From Centrapalus pauciflorus (lineage: Eukaryota > Streptophyta > Magnoliopsida > Asterales > Asteraceae), in contig JAANYP010003878.1 in assembly GCA_020465985.1 (NCBI GenBank), positions 644,001 to 708,000 on the forward strand: a stretch of DNA of 64,000 nt. The letters run 5' to 3'. This document shows, piece after piece, positions 10,627-25,574 of this stretch (the stretch's first letter is position 1; each line of letters begins with the position of its first letter). The translations under genes and the position numbers were made by a program. The notes beneath the pieces were generated by a model that saw nothing but the letters and a program-made list of their open reading frames with translations, did not search any database and had not been told where the DNA came from.

Positions 10627-11422
10627 TTGTTTTATTGTTCGACAAGTATAACATGTACTAGACTACGTACAAGGCGATGGTGACGGATTAAAACAAATTA
10701 TATACATTTTATAAAGGAGTAAACATAATATATTAATGTTTATAACAGAAAAATTGATTTTATATTATAAAACTAATAATACAGTAACTCAGCTGCCTAT
10801 CAGACACTAAACAATAAAAGTTATGTCAATTTAAAAATAGTTCGGATGATAAAAAAATTTACGTCTGAATGTAGATAAAAATAAATAAATAATGTGATCA
10901 TAATTATTGAAGTTTTATAAAACGTTATGTATAAAAGTTATAACAGAATAACAAAATAGTTATATGTTATATATAAAATAATAAAATAAGTCAGTTGCAT
11001 ACTTTCTTGCATCATGAAGATAAGTTTGACGGTAATATATTTTATATCAGAATGTTGATAAAGATAATGCGATCATAATGATACATTTGGATTTATAACA
11101 TAACATATCAAAAGTTATTATAAAAAAATACAAAACAGATACATATTATATGTATAAAGTAATAAATAAGTCAGTTATTTACTTCATTACTTGTCTGTTT
11201 GAGGTGTCTGAATGTGAGGTTTAGTATTCACCGTGTTTAAAAATATAGTATCTATAATCTAATATAATGTACTAGAATTATGCTAAACAAATTAATAGAA
11301 TGTAAAATCCACTCAACATAGAATTATGGTATAATCTAGACTACTTTTTATACTATATACAGTTACAATTAGTTTTCTGCCCCTATAGTTCAGGTTCAGT
11401 GCATGTATCATGCATAAAGATT
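10627..11422. repeat. AT-rich flank with degenerate tandem repeat, period about 180 bp
   Basis: Blocks at about 10860-11010 and 11040-11190 share GCGATCATAAT/GTGATCATAAT, the AAAGTTAT..AACAGA word and AATAAGTCAGTT in the same order. A poorer third copy may lie at 10700-10800. There is no coding signal. Confidence 0.6.
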
Positions 11423-11430
11423 CAAAGTAG

Positions 11431-12107
11431 TGTCGGTCCTATAATTTTTTAGGTTTGGGATATATACTTAAAAAGAGTCCTCTATATATAAGCAAAATTC
11501 GTATAAAATGTTACAACTAGATAATATTGAGAAAAAAACGATATACTTTTTATTCGTATGATATAAATTGGGCAAAAATTGCATACAATATTTAATTTTA
11601 ATTTTATCAGTAAATTGAGAAAAAAAATTTAAATTTTAAATGATTCATAATATAAATAGTAAACATATATGTCAAAAATAAATAACATCCAAAGAAATAA
11701 ATACATATCTCATTAGTATTTTTAATAGTCGTATAATAAATAACATAAACCACGTGATAAACAAAAAATAAAAAAATCAAACTCATTGAAAAACAAAAGT
11801 ATAAACATTGAATTTGATGGATAGTATATTGATATCAAATAAATAGACGATATCTGTTGATGAAAATCCAAGTGGTAGTGATGAGATATAAAATAAAATT
11901 AAATTCACACAATGAGATTTGATCCCTCGCCATTGGGATTCTAAAATTTAATGACTACCAACTAAACCAACACATTATTTAAGTTTTTTATTACGCAAAA
12001 AAGATATAAGCTAATACTAGACAGCTGGACTATACTAACATATAAGTTTTTTTTGGGTCCCTTATAGTAAATTGGGCCGCCCATGTGCACCAGGGCCGGC
12101 CCTGATG
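11431..12107. mobile_element. nonautonomous hAT-type element, 677 bp, 8-bp target duplication
   Basis: The flanks are identical 8-mers, CAAAGTAG at 11423-11430 and 12108-12115. The right end carries GGGCCGGCCCTG, typical of plant hAT ends, and the left end begins TGTCGGTCCT, a degraded match to it in inverted orientation. No transposase is present. The 8-bp duplication is the strongest evidence for the superfamily. Confidence 0.8.
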
Positions 12108-12115
12108 CAAAGTAG

Positions 12116-13035
12116 TTAAATAATATCGAGTTTAGCGAACATATATCGTTGCTAAGGTTCCAGTTTCAAAAATTGAAACTTTAACATATAAATCGAAGTA
12201 CGGGTTGATTTTTATGACGGAATTAATATTAGTAAAAAGAATGAAGAAAAATGAATTTATATAGGATTGTTCATTTTTAGAAGTGTTATACGATTAATAC
12301 ACCTAAATTTATACACGATGATGCCAGAAGATGTGTCTAATTTCTTTCATTATGAGCTGACCGCGGGAAAACGGGTTGGACTTTGGAGTGATGATTTGGG
12401 GCAAATTATTTGGTTATTTTAATTGTTATAAATATAATAATATAAATAATACTTTCAAGCATTAAAACTATGATTTATCGAAAGGATAAAATGGTTTGTT
12501 TTGAATTATAAACAGACAAATGTTAAATCTAATGATCCGAGGGACTAAAAGCATTATATAGTTATTCTTTGTAGGAATCAATTTTTTTGTTTGTCTCTCA
12601 TGGATTTGAGTTCCTATATATTTCTTCGTTTGGTAGTTAAACATTTAAAAAGTTTCAATTAGATTGTTGGGTTGCCTTGAAAACTAAATTTATTTGTTAC
12701 GAATGTTCACATGGATATTTTTTGGAAAAAGTGACTCCAAATAACTCTGTATTTTTTATTTTGTATGCATTTATGTCGTTGGGTTACCTAGAAAGTGATA
12801 TCAACCTATTACTATGTTTATTTTCTTCTATAAAAAACTTTTAAACACAACAAGTATCAATTTAAAAACATATCTTTCATTGTGATACTTATCGTATTTA
12901 CCATATGGAATTTAAGGCTCCAATTGGTAGAGGATGAGGAGATGCCTTTTCAGTGTGAAAGTTAGTAAGGTTAGGTTTTTTGTAATTCCATTTTATAAGC
13001 TTAAATGCTTAATACCATAAAATTAATATATTATA
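12116..13035. other. AT-rich intergenic sequence, nothing recognised
   Basis: I read both strands and see no open frame of note, no terminal repeats and no RNA gene. Confidence 0.5.
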
Positions 13036-13038
13036 AAA

Positions 13039-16272
<3,234 letters not shown>

Positions 16273-16362
<90 letters not shown>
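16273..16362. repeat. (TA)n microsatellite
   Basis: Dinucleotide run of about 90 bp between the right end of the 3.1-kb element and the GC-richer minisatellite. Confidence 0.98.
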
Positions 16363-16365
<3 letters not shown>

Positions 16366-16605
16366 AATCCGGTCACCACTAAAACCCACCGCCACATTTC
16401 CGGCCACCACTAAAACCCACCGCCACATTTCCGGCTACCACGAAAACACAGGCAAAAGAAAGAAAGAAACCAACCGGCCACCACGAAAACCCACCGCCAC
16501 ATTTCCGGCCACCACGAAAACACACACAAAAGAAAGAAAGAAACCAGCCGGAAAACTCACCGCCACATTTCCGGCCACCACGAAAACCCACACAAAAGAA
16601 AGAAG
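16366..16605. repeat. GC-richer minisatellite (CCGCCACATTTCCGGCCACC units)
   Basis: About five imperfect copies of a unit containing ACCGCCACATTTCCGGC and CACCACGAAAAC, some with an added AGAAAGAAAGAAACCA spacer. The units continue directly from the broken end of the AHL pseudogene and are far more GC-rich than the surroundings. Confidence 0.85.
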
Positions 16606-16609
16606 CCAA

Positions 16610-16944
16610 CCGGTTGAGAAATCGATAACAGGTGGTGCAGCAGAGAGATGGGTTTGGGAGACAATTCCTTTCTGACAGTTCCATCTAGAGCATACTTTTT
16701 GGGTCCGCCTCTTTTCTTTTTTATTCTTTCGAGGGAGTAACACCTGCCGGTGGTGGAGCCGCCGGATATGGCGGCGAAGAGGTAGCAAGTTGGTTTGTGA
16801 TAGATTGAGGCGTTGATCCATTGGTGGTGAGCTTGGTCGGGGTTCAGTTCTTGGAGCAATATGGTGGTCCGACGGTGCGTCTGATCCATCCACTGTAACC
16901 CCACGACCATTGTTATTCATTTCTTCCTTTCCCTCAATCATCAA
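16610..16944 (-). pseudogene. AHL (AT-hook motif nuclear-localised) protein, 5' fragment
   Basis: AHL proteins are plant nuclear factors with an AT-hook plus PPC domain. On the minus strand the start near 16944 gives GRGVTVDGSDAPSDHHIAPR, close to the conserved N-terminal segment of one AHL group. The AT-hook region follows in another frame (KKKRGGPKKYALDGTV, then LSPKPIS; about 16660-16730). The original frame then returns with SAAPPVIDFSTG (about 16610-16645). Two compensating frameshifts are needed. The AT-hook core normally reads RGRP; here it is RGGP, losing the Arg that contacts the minor groove. The PPC domain is missing: coding similarity stops at FSTG, where the minisatellite begins. 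Confidence 0.7.
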
Positions 16945-17425
16945 TCAAAAAGCTAATTAACCAAACATCAATGAACACAGAGGGAGGCTTCACCAAGAAC
17001 ACATAGATTTTTTGTAATCTTGAAAAAGATATCCCTAAAAATAGAGATTTTTTTAAAAAAAATTAATAAGTACAACTTAAAATCCAAAACTCAGAAATTT
17101 TTAAACAGTAAAAATATTCAAAATTGAAAATCTTTTTATAAGAAGAAATCTGGGGGAATTTTTTTTCAAAGAAGAAAGAACAAGAACAGAAAAATAGAAG
17201 ATTTTTTTTATAAATATTTGCAGAAAAAAATATAGAGAAGACAGTGGTTTGCATGAGGGAGATGATGACGATCAATAATAATTTTTAAAAAAATAAATAT
17301 AATTTAGTTTGAAGAATAAGGTGTATATGGGATGTCGGTACGAGAAGAAGATAAAAAACATTGAATTTTCTTGTGAGATGTATGGAAATTGTGTGTGTTT
17401 AGATGTTAAAGCTATTTTTGGTTGC
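16945..17425. other. intergenic, upstream of the AHL fragment
   Basis: A-rich on the plus strand with polyA/T runs. It could include the old AHL 5' leader (minus strand), but no promoter element is distinct. Confidence 0.4.
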
Positions 17426-17428
17426 TTA

Positions 17429-17955
17429 GGCCTTGTTTGTTTTTCATTAAGACCCTCTTAAAAGGGTCTGAAGTCTAAATTTCAGATCTAATATGAATTA
17501 AGACTGTTTGTTTAGTTTCAAAGTTAAGAGGTTCAAACCTCTGAATTTACCTCTTAATTTTAAGAGGAATGTTTGGGTCTGAAAAAAATTAAGAGGTTTC
17601 TTTTTTTATTTTTAGTTTACAAACCCTAAAACTATTTATTATATTAATTATTATAATATTAATTATCTTTTTTTTGAGGTGTTAATTAAAATATAAGTTC
17701 CGTTAATTCTAATTTAAAAATATTTGTGATATTAATTATTATAATTTTATTTTATTTTTATAAATAAATCAATTATAATATATAATTAATTAGATTTAAT
17801 ATTTTAAAGTAATATTTTTCATATGTTTCATATTTTGAAACAAACAATCTTAAAATCACCTCTTAATTTCAGATTTCAGATCTTAAGACCACCTCTTAAT
17901 TTCAGACGTGGTTTTCAGACTTCAGACATTTAACCTCTTAAAAAACAAATAGCAC
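17429..17955. mobile_element. MITE, 527 bp, TTA target duplication (PIF/Harbinger-like)
   Basis: The left end GGCCTTGTTTGTTTTTCATT is matched by the inverted right end (rc GGTGCTATTTGTTTTTTAAG). TTA flanks it on both sides (17426-17428 and 17956-17958). The interior is AT-rich and noncoding. Confidence 0.7.
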
Positions 17956-18069
17956 CTTAGTTTCCTCAAATTGTCTGAATAGTGGTGGGGTTACAGTGAA
18001 ATTTGTATTTTATATATATATATATATATGAATATAAAATTAAAAAAAAAAAGATAAACTGTTAAAAAA

Positions 18070-18257
18070 TTACGCAAATGGTCCCTAATAAGCAAAAAGA
18101 CGAAAATACCCTCCTCTTTAACGGTGAAGTTAACGGATGTTAGTCAGAGGGACCATTTGTGTGAAAGGTTTGCATTTTTTGGACCAATGGTGTAAAAAAA
18201 AACTTTGAGGGACGAAAACCGCAAAAACCCCCAAACCACAGGGACCATTCGTGTAAT
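18070..18257. repeat. small inverted-repeat element with GGGACCAT ends
   Basis: ACGCAAATGGTCCCT near the left is the inverse of AGGGACCATTCGTGT near the right. Further GGGACCATTTGTG and GACCAATGGTG words lie between them. It is noncoding and abuts the truncated element copy at 18264. Confidence 0.5.
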
Positions 18258-18263
18258 TTACTC

Positions 18264-18504
18264 TAGAAAAAAATTTATTTTTTTTTTTATAAAAAACGTT
18301 TTTTTAATATTAAAATCAATTCTAATGAAAGAAAATGAAAATGAAAAAAAACATTAAGAGAGAGAAAGTGAAAAAGAGATGCATATAATAAAAAAGGTGG
18401 AGAGAGAAAAATAATATTTTTTATTCCAAAAATACCCTTTTGATCCAAAGGCTCTAAAAGTTTCCTAGGTTCTCACCATCTTTAAGATTCTTAAAAGAAC
18501 CTCT

Positions 18505-18507
<3 letters not shown>
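18264..18507. mobile_element. truncated second copy of the (TA)n-bounded element (right end only)
   Basis: The segment repeats 16022-16272 closely, from the AAAAAAATTTATT start through the purine-rich GAGAGAAA stretch to the TTAAAAGAACCTCTCC terminus. It again stops directly against a TA microsatellite. The left end and the minisatellite interior are missing. Confidence 0.85.
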
Positions 18508-18589
<82 letters not shown>

Positions 18590-18656
18590 TGTATGTATGT
18601 ATGTATGTATGTATGTATGTATGTATGTATATGTATATGTATGTATGCATATGATC
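18508..18656. repeat. compound microsatellite (TA)n then (GTAT)n
   Basis: About 54 bp of TA followed by about 80 bp of tetranucleotide GTAT repeats. Confidence 0.97.
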
Positions 18657-18808
18657 AAATCCACAATACTTGATTGTTAGGAAATGTTATAAACAAATGT
18701 GATAGCTTTATGTTAATTTCTATTCCAGATAATATATTTTTAAAATTATATATGAAAACGTTAAAATGTCACAACTGATCAATAAAAATAAATGGACCAA
18801 TTACTAAA

Positions 18809-19063
18809 TGTAACATATTTTTTGATTTTTATCATTTATAGAAACATTATTTATTTTTTGTCATTAATAGTATCAACTTTTGTATATATTCTCGTATGAA
18901 TAATATCAACTTTTGTATTTTGTATCTTTAATAGCAATAACTTTTGTATTATTTTATCATTTATAGCAACAACTTTTTTTAAGTTTTGCTATAAATGATA
19001 AATAAATGTAAAAGTTAATGCTATTAATAATAAAAAATAAATAATGTTGTTATACATGTTACA
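18809..19063. repeat. foldback (hairpin) element, arms about 65-100 bp
   Basis: TGTAACAT at 18809 and ATGTTACA ending at 19063 bound two inverted arms. The arms share ACATTATTTATTTTTT and an AATAGYATYAACTTTTRYAT segment. An inner perfect inverted repeat TCATTTATAGCAA / TTGCTATAAATGA lies near 18956-18998. The loop holds short direct repeats of ATAGCAAYAACTTTT. This is probably a foldback MITE; the transcript could form a hairpin. Confidence 0.65.
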
Positions 19064-19257
19064 AAATGCACAAAGTTGTTCTATTTTTAACAATTAGCCC
19101 ACAATAAAAACATTGGTGCCAAAAAAAGTAACCACTAGTTTAATAACATGTTATTCGTTTTAAAAATTTTTTAAAAGACATTATTAACTTTATACACAAT
19201 TAAAAAATATATTAACAGTTACTTAAAATACATTACCTTTATTTATAACTTTATAAG

Positions 19258-19748
19258 CAGGGGCGAACCTAGTGTTAAGTGACACCTAAGAATTTTTTTT
19301 GGTGACACCTACACAAAATTTATACAATTATAATATACACATCTTATTTATGTAGTCTAGAATTCTAGAAATTTCTTTTAACTGACATTAAAGGCGTAAA
19401 GCATTAAGCATAAATGATTTGTGTTTTTTTTTTTTTTTTTGAGTTTTTGAGTTTTTTTTTACTATTTTTTTAATGGGTTAAATAATTAATTTATTGAAAA
19501 ATAATTATTTTTGAAAAATAATTATAAAATAAAGTATAAATATTTATTTACGGTACTTATTGCTTTTATGTTTTAATAGTATTGTACTATGTACTTTTTT
19601 AATTGAAAAAATTCTTGTTATTTGTTAAGTTTGTGTTGGGAACCGTTTCGGTGACCCGATTCATTTTAGAAAATATTTCGAAAATCTAAATATTAAATTC
19701 ACTCTAAAAAAATGATACTGATAATATATATTCCTGGATTCGTCCATG
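19258..19748. mobile_element. nonautonomous hAT-type element, 491 bp, 8-bp target duplication
   Basis: Perfect 8-bp flanks TTTATAAG lie at 19250-19257 and 19749-19756. The ends are CAGGGGCGAACCTAG and, inverted, CATGGACGAATCCAGG. There is no coding sequence. Both the duplication length and the CAGGGG start fit hAT. Confidence 0.85.
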
Positions 19749-19756
19749 TTTATAAG

Positions 19757-20269
19757 TTGTCAAGGAGCCATCCAACTATCCAAGTCATTCAATATTGGTA
19801 ATATTAAAGACATCAACAATCTCAAGTCTTTAACGTTTTTGTTATGTCCTTGAAAATAATGAGGTTTCAAGACATGTGGAATGTTATTTGGTGTCTTGTC
19901 CTCATTCAAATAATTGTTTTTAGTTTCTATTTCACCAAAAAAATATCTTAATAATAATATAAAACAATATGTATTTGATTTATGATTCTTTGCTCCTGTT
20001 AATTATTTATGGGGTATAATTCTGGTTTATTGAAGCAACGAGTCGATGATCAAAATATAAAAATATAACATGATTTTGAGATTTTTTCAGTCTATCACAA
20101 AAGTAAATATTACAAATACTAACTTATTTTTGGTAGGGTCGTGTTAGAAATTTAAACCTTTATTAATTAAGTAATTAATTTTAAACACACTACTTAGATA
20201 ACTAAAAGCGGAATTGACCGGTGGTGATTGGTCGAAGCTCCAGTAGGTAGCCACTCCCTTCTCAGGTTA
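19757..20269. other. AT-rich intergenic sequence, nothing recognised
   Basis: No open frame, terminal repeat or RNA gene seen. Confidence 0.45.
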
Positions 20270-20800
20270 TAACTCACTTATTACGTGTATATTTTTAATT
20301 AAATTTATTTATATAAAATGTATATGAGTAAAAATAAAAACATACAAAAATAATAATTGTGTTTATTTTTTATTATTTACAGATTAAAAAATAGAGTATA
20401 CTTATCTTTTTTTAAAATATTAAATTGTATTTATCTTTTATTTTTTATAAGTTGTAGTTATCTTTTTGGTGAACGTAGAGGTGACACATGACATTTGATG
20501 TTTTCCTTTATTATACATAATAATAATAATAATTTCCACAATTAATTTAAATTTTTACATTTGGATCTAATTATGATTATTATGGATAATAATGATAGAC
20601 ATTTATTTTAGGTAAACATTAATTTTAAATGTTACAAAATCTAATTTATTACTAATTAATTAATGAAAAAAATAAAGTCAAAATTTAATGCAATTAAGTT
20701 AAGGTGTTAAATTTGGAAAAAGAGGTGGAAAAATAAAATTTTATTGTATTGTAAAAGTGACATATGACATGAATTGTTTTCTTTTATTATAATATATAGG
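20270..20800 (-). mobile_element. degenerate Helitron fragments, minus strand
   Basis: Two decayed 5' termini lie here, each a TTTTCCTTTATTAT- or TTTTCTTTTATTAT-type segment (near 20500-20515 and 20780-20797) preceded by a CACATGACAT/CATATGACAT motif. A decayed hairpin end (ACTTATTACGTGTATA) lies near 20275. The bodies share blocks with the better copies at 20801-21562 and 26734-28119. No boundary is exact. Confidence 0.5.
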
Positions 20801-21562
20801 TTAATCAACCCATGTATTACATGGATTGATTTAGAAATACATATTTTTTAATATTTTAATAAATTATTATAAAATTTTTAGATAATTAAAATAAAAAAAT
20901 TGAAAGCTAATTAAATTAAAGATGAAAAATACTTAGTTGTTTGATATTAAATAAAAAAATATTATTATATTGTATTATTAAAAACAGATAATATGTGTTT
21001 GCAAAAAAATGTTTCTTTTAATTTTTGACTTCAAATATGAAATATCAATGAAAGAAACAAAAAAAACTTCAATTATGTGAATGTGTATATATTTTGAAAA
21101 TGATAAAATATAAAAATAAAATATCTGAAAATCAACAATCAAAATTTATCATATTCACAATTGAAGTTTTATCAATTAAATTTTAAATCTTGTTAGCAAA
21201 ATAATTAACAAAAAATTTTAACTTTATTTACTACACTTCTACATTTAAATCCAAATTTTTACATTTGAATTTAACTATGATCATTAAGGATAATAATGAC
21301 ACATATTTATTTTAAGTAATTATTAATTTAATATTAATTCATTAATGAAAAAATTAAAATCAAACTTTAATGTAATTAAGTTAAGGTAGTAAATTTGGAA
21401 AATGAATTAAAAAAATGGCATACGTATAATTATTGATTTTAATTAAGGGTATAAGAGACATTTCATAAATAATTATGAGTTGTCATTAATCTGGACCATT
21501 GATTTCTTTCCATCCAATGGTCCAGAAACTCCAAGTGGTTTTCTTATTTTATATAGTATAGA
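20801..21562 (-). mobile_element. nonautonomous Helitron, about 760 bp
   Basis: The 5' end on the minus strand reads TCTATACTATATAAAATAAG from 21562, a standard plant Helitron start. The 3' side carries the hairpin CCATGTATTACATGG at 20810-20824, but the terminal CTRR is not clear, so the left edge is approximate. Internal sequence resembles 20545-20720, an older copy. Noncoding. Confidence 0.65.
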
Positions 21563-22775
21563 TTTTATTGACTAATTACAGTTATATTAGTTAAAAAAGT
21601 AATATATCATCTACTGGATTTTAGAACAAATTATGATAATTAAACATCTTAACTATTTATTTATTTTAGAATTATTATTTTAAATATTGAGTAATTATTT
21701 TAATTAAATCAATGATAAAATTTATTATTTTTGGTTATTGCATAATAATAAATATACCAATAAGCAATAAAATTTATTTTTAACTTCATAAAAACAAATC
21801 TATAATAATCATAGTAAACTTTTATAAATAAATACTTAAAGAATATTAAATTATAAAGTAGACAAACTCCAAAACTTTAATTATTAGTTGTTAGTTTTAG
21901 AATTTTCAATTGCTACAATTAATTTATTATTTTTCTAAAATATTTTTAAATGTTATTAGTTCTTACCATATCAAACGTTAGTTATACGCAATGAATAAAA
22001 TAATCTTTCAAAAGCTTTAATTATCAAACTTGATTAAATAAAAGTATATGAATTTAAAAATAAAAATTTTATAATAATCATAAGAAAGAAAGTATTATTC
22101 ATAAAAAAAAATAATAATAAGATGATATTTAGATTTAGATTTAATTTAAATTACCTTAATTTATTATAAATTAGTGGGAGGTGCCAGAGACAAATTATTT
22201 TGTTTTATTATATTAAAAGATTTGATCAATTACTTATTAGTATTTTATCAGTGCGTTACTCGAGTTGTTTAGTTTAAAAGCGTTAAAAATTTTGTAGTTC
22301 TTTATAATAACATAATGTATGTTTGTGTATTTTTAAAAACCTTTATAATTTTTATGTAGTTCTTTTTATTGTTGACCCATGATCTAACAGCTGAGATTAA
22401 TCATATTTGTTTTTTACGGTGAAAACAATTGATAATTGTAGTTTCTTAAAAAAATTGATATAATTTAATATTTTAATTTTACATAAAAATTTAATAGTTT
22501 TTTTTATTATAATATGCACCTATTATTGATATATTTTAATAAATTTATAAGATATTATTTTAATCAAATATATAAACTAGTAGGTATAAGATAATATTTA
22601 AATTTAGATAAGGGCGTAACATATTTTTTATTTATAATATAGATAAGTATAAATAGTATAATATATAGATTTGGATTTAATTATATTATATTGATGATAA
22701 ATTTGGGGATAATATAAAACACGATGCTTGGAGAGAGCCATGAGGCAAGAATTCTTTTTCTTCATTGTATATAAA
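21563..22775. other. AT-rich stretch without recognised features
   Basis: Very AT-rich; probably old noncoding transposon debris, but I cannot assign it. Confidence 0.4.
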
Positions 22776-23198
22776 CTAGTTTATCAACTTACGAGTTATG
22801 TGGATAATTATTAATAAATAATTGGTTACATAAAATGTATATAAATTAAAATTAAAATAAATAAATATTAATTATTTCTAAAATATATATAGTTAATCAA
22901 TATAATTTGAAATTTTAATTATACGTAAATGTTTATATATTGCAATAAAAAATGATAAGAATTATGATTTTATAGTATTGTTTTATATTTACTTTTTAAA
23001 TATTTAATATTGTTTGTACAGTCCGTATTTACTTTATGATAGTTTAACAAATTTATAAACACACGATATATTTTTAAATTAGATATGTAGATAAGTTTAT
23101 TTAAGATATAGAATGACGTAGATTTAAATTTTAATTATATTATCGTTAAATATTTTCTAAATTAGATATATAAGTATTATTTGAATAATTTTCTTTTG
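22776..23198 (-). mobile_element. Helitron 3'-end fragment, minus strand
   Basis: CTAG at 22776-22779 is followed by a decayed hairpin region (ACGAGTTATGTGGATAA). A body follows that matches 26760-26810 (AATAAATAATTGGTTA then ATGTATATAAA). It is cut off before the LINE coding remnant at 23199. Confidence 0.55.
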
Positions 23199-23363
23199 GG
23201 TGGGCTTAATATTGAAAGTATTCAGGTTTCTAACTTGGGCTCATTGGAAAATGGTGGTGGAGAGCAAGGTTGGAGAAAGCGTCGTTATGGGTAAAGGTGA
23301 ATATTCACGGGATGAAGGGTTGGTTTACTATGTGAGAGGGGATTGATAATTCAACTTTTCCGC

Positions 23364-24090
23364 TGTGTTCCATTGAAGGGAAAGAAAAGGGAGGAGAGGT
23401 AAAGAAAATAAAAGGAAGTAAATGGAAAGGAAAAGCAATGATCTAATGTGTTCTTTTTCTGGATGGAAAGAAAAGAGAAGAAATATATTTTTTATGTTCT
23501 TAAACAAGAATGAAAAGAACAGAAATATTTGATTTTACCAATATACCCTCTTTTTTCTTCCTCGAGTGACAAAAATCGAGCAGAACAGAAATAGGGTATC
23601 TTTTGTTTAGGAAGAAAGGGGAAGAAGCAGACAAAAATCGAGCAGCAAGAAGGTTGTTGACCATTTGTAATTTGAGTAGCAACAATATAGCAACAACATC
23701 ACGAAAGTGAAGCACAGAAGCAAAGGACGAGAAGCACAGAGCGACTTCTTGTAGCCACGACGAGAAGCACAGAAGGTGAAGAAGCAACAAAATGATGAAT
23801 AAGCAGCTTCTTTGTTGCAGAGACCACGAAGGTGAAGAAGCAACAAAATGATGAAAACAAGTCTTCTTAAAAAGAATCTGATGAGGGCATTTTGGTCACG
23901 TTGAAAATATGAGTGCGCTTTCTTTAGATTTCTTCCCAGTTTTGGGAGGAAAAGGTTGGAGCCAAAAGTAAGGTATCTTCTTTTCCTTTCCCATTCCTTT
24001 CTCTCCTTTAAATTCATAAAGAACACCAAAAAAACTCATCTTCCTTCCAAATCTTTCCTTTCCGTCACTTAAGTTGGTTTAAGGAACACA
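23364..24090. mobile_element. TIR element inside the LINE, about 727 bp, with doubled ends
   Basis: TGTGTTCC at 23364 is mirrored by GGAACACA ending at 24090. Each end is followed inward by a purine-rich GGGAAAGAAAAGG-like stretch, and each has a second, inner copy (TGTGTTCTTTTT at 23448; AAGAACACC near 24018). The LINE reading frame is interrupted here. The open frames on the minus strand are low in complexity and look noncoding. No target duplication is clear. Confidence 0.55.
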
Positions 24091-24283
24091 ATGTTCATGG
24101 GAATGGAGTGTGGAGCAACACTATGAAGATCAATGGACACTTTAAGAGGGTTGGGATGAATTTCGGTGACTCTTTTGGGTTAAAGGTGGGTAATGGATGT
24201 TTGTGCTCTTTTTGGGATGACAAGTAGGTCAATAATTTCAAACTTAAGGTCTTAAGGATAGGTTCCTTAGATTGTTTCACTTA

Positions 24284-24740
24284 ATGGCTGTTTGGTAGTT
24301 GCGGAACCATTAAGTGCTGAATGATTCAGAGGCTTGAATCATTAAGGGGCTGTTTGGTAGCTGCGGAACCATTAAGTGATGAATGATTCAAAGGCTTGAA
24401 TCATTAAGTGACTCTTAATGAATTCAGCTCTGGATGAAAATAGTTTGTTTGTTTTCATGCTGAATGGAAAAAAAAGTACCATTTTAACCTTAATGAATGA
24501 TTTTGTGTTGTTTTGTAAGTGTTTACCTTTTTAATATTTCAAATGTAATTTTTAATAAATTATGATCGCTTAATAAATGTTTTGGGATTCAGAAGCGTTC
24601 AACATGAAATTTGGGAGGAATCGCTCAGCACCGCACATTCATTCGAAGGTCGCTTCAAAATTTTATCAAACACGCAGGATGCTAACCGAATCCAAGGTTG
24701 GGCTCTGAACAGACTCATTCAGAACCAAACAAACAGGCCC
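24284..24740. mobile_element. MITE inside the LINE, TTA target duplication (Harbinger-like)
   Basis: TTA flanks both sides (24281-24283 and 24741-24743), and LINE coding resumes directly with LDTNK. The left end GGCTGTTTGGTAGTTGCGGA is mirrored by GAACCAAACAAACAGGCCC. A 62-bp tandem duplication of the left end (24286 and 24348) makes the true start ambiguous. Noncoding. Confidence 0.7.
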
Positions 24741-24906
24741 TTAGATACTAACAAAAGGGTTGTGGTGTGTGATAAGCTAGTATGGAGGAAAATCGGATAG
24801 GGTTGAGGTGAGAGTGGGTGAGATTCATTAGATGGAGATCAGTGGGTGAGTTGGAGGAGTTGGCAGGTCTGTTATTCTTGATAATTCGTCGGAGGATTGC
24901 TGGCAG

Positions 24907-25574
24907 TAGGTGTGTTCAAAATATTCTGAAACCGAAAAACCGATACGTAAAACCGTACTGATTTTAAGGTTAACCGAACCAAAATTTTCTATTATTTTCG
25001 GTTTGGTTAACCGAACCGGAAAAAATCTTCGGTTTGTTTCGGTTTAGGTTCACGTTTTCTGTGATGGACGGTTAACCAAAAAACCGAAAAAAAAAATTTA
25101 ATTTATATAGTTTAATGTTTAGACCTATAAATATTAACATTTATCTCAACAATAATATTAAATTTTAAATCATCTATTAGTCCACATTAATTTTAAAATC
25201 CAATACAACAAAAAAACAACATTAGAACGATTAATTTAGAAAATATTATAATTTTTTTTGTTTCTATTAGATTATGAAAAACATTGTTCAATCGTTTAAT
25301 GATCTTTTATAGATGATTTGTAGTCTTATTACTCACATTTATTATCTTGGACTTTTGAAGTTTTTAGAAACTAATTATTAAGGTTTTTTTAATTTATAAA
25401 ATAATTTATTAAACAAAAAATGGTTAATTGGTTGACCGAATAACCGAACTGAAAACACCGGTTAACCGGTTTTTTCGGTTTAGGTTTAGGTTTATGAAAT
25501 CCTCGAACCGATATTTCTGGTTAACCATCCGAAATACAATTTCGGTTTCGGTTAACCATCCATGAACACCCCTA
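24907..25574. mobile_element. nonautonomous hAT element inside the LINE, 668 bp, 8-bp target duplication
   Basis: Perfect 8-bp flanks GCTGGCAG lie at 24899-24906 and 25575-25582. The ends are TAGGTGTGTTCA and, inverted, TAGGGGTGTTCATGG. The interior is full of CGGTTTCGGTTAACC-type words on both strands and has no open frame. It is the youngest-looking of the three LINE insertions, since its duplication is unmutated. Confidence 0.9.

Noticed and set aside
16379..16684. Minus-strand frame with repeated VAGNVAVGF-type hydrophobic segments
   Set aside because: It is a translation of the CCGCCACATTTCCGG minisatellite and not a membrane protein; only the AHL portion to its right has family similarity.
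18465..18650. Tyr/Ile and His/Thr repeat peptide frames, also at 27354-27600 and 61044-61292
   Set aside because: These are translations of TA and GTAT microsatellites.
23500..24029. Minus-strand Leu- and Ser-rich frames inside the TIR element
   Set aside because: Low complexity from purine-rich sequence, with no transposase motif.
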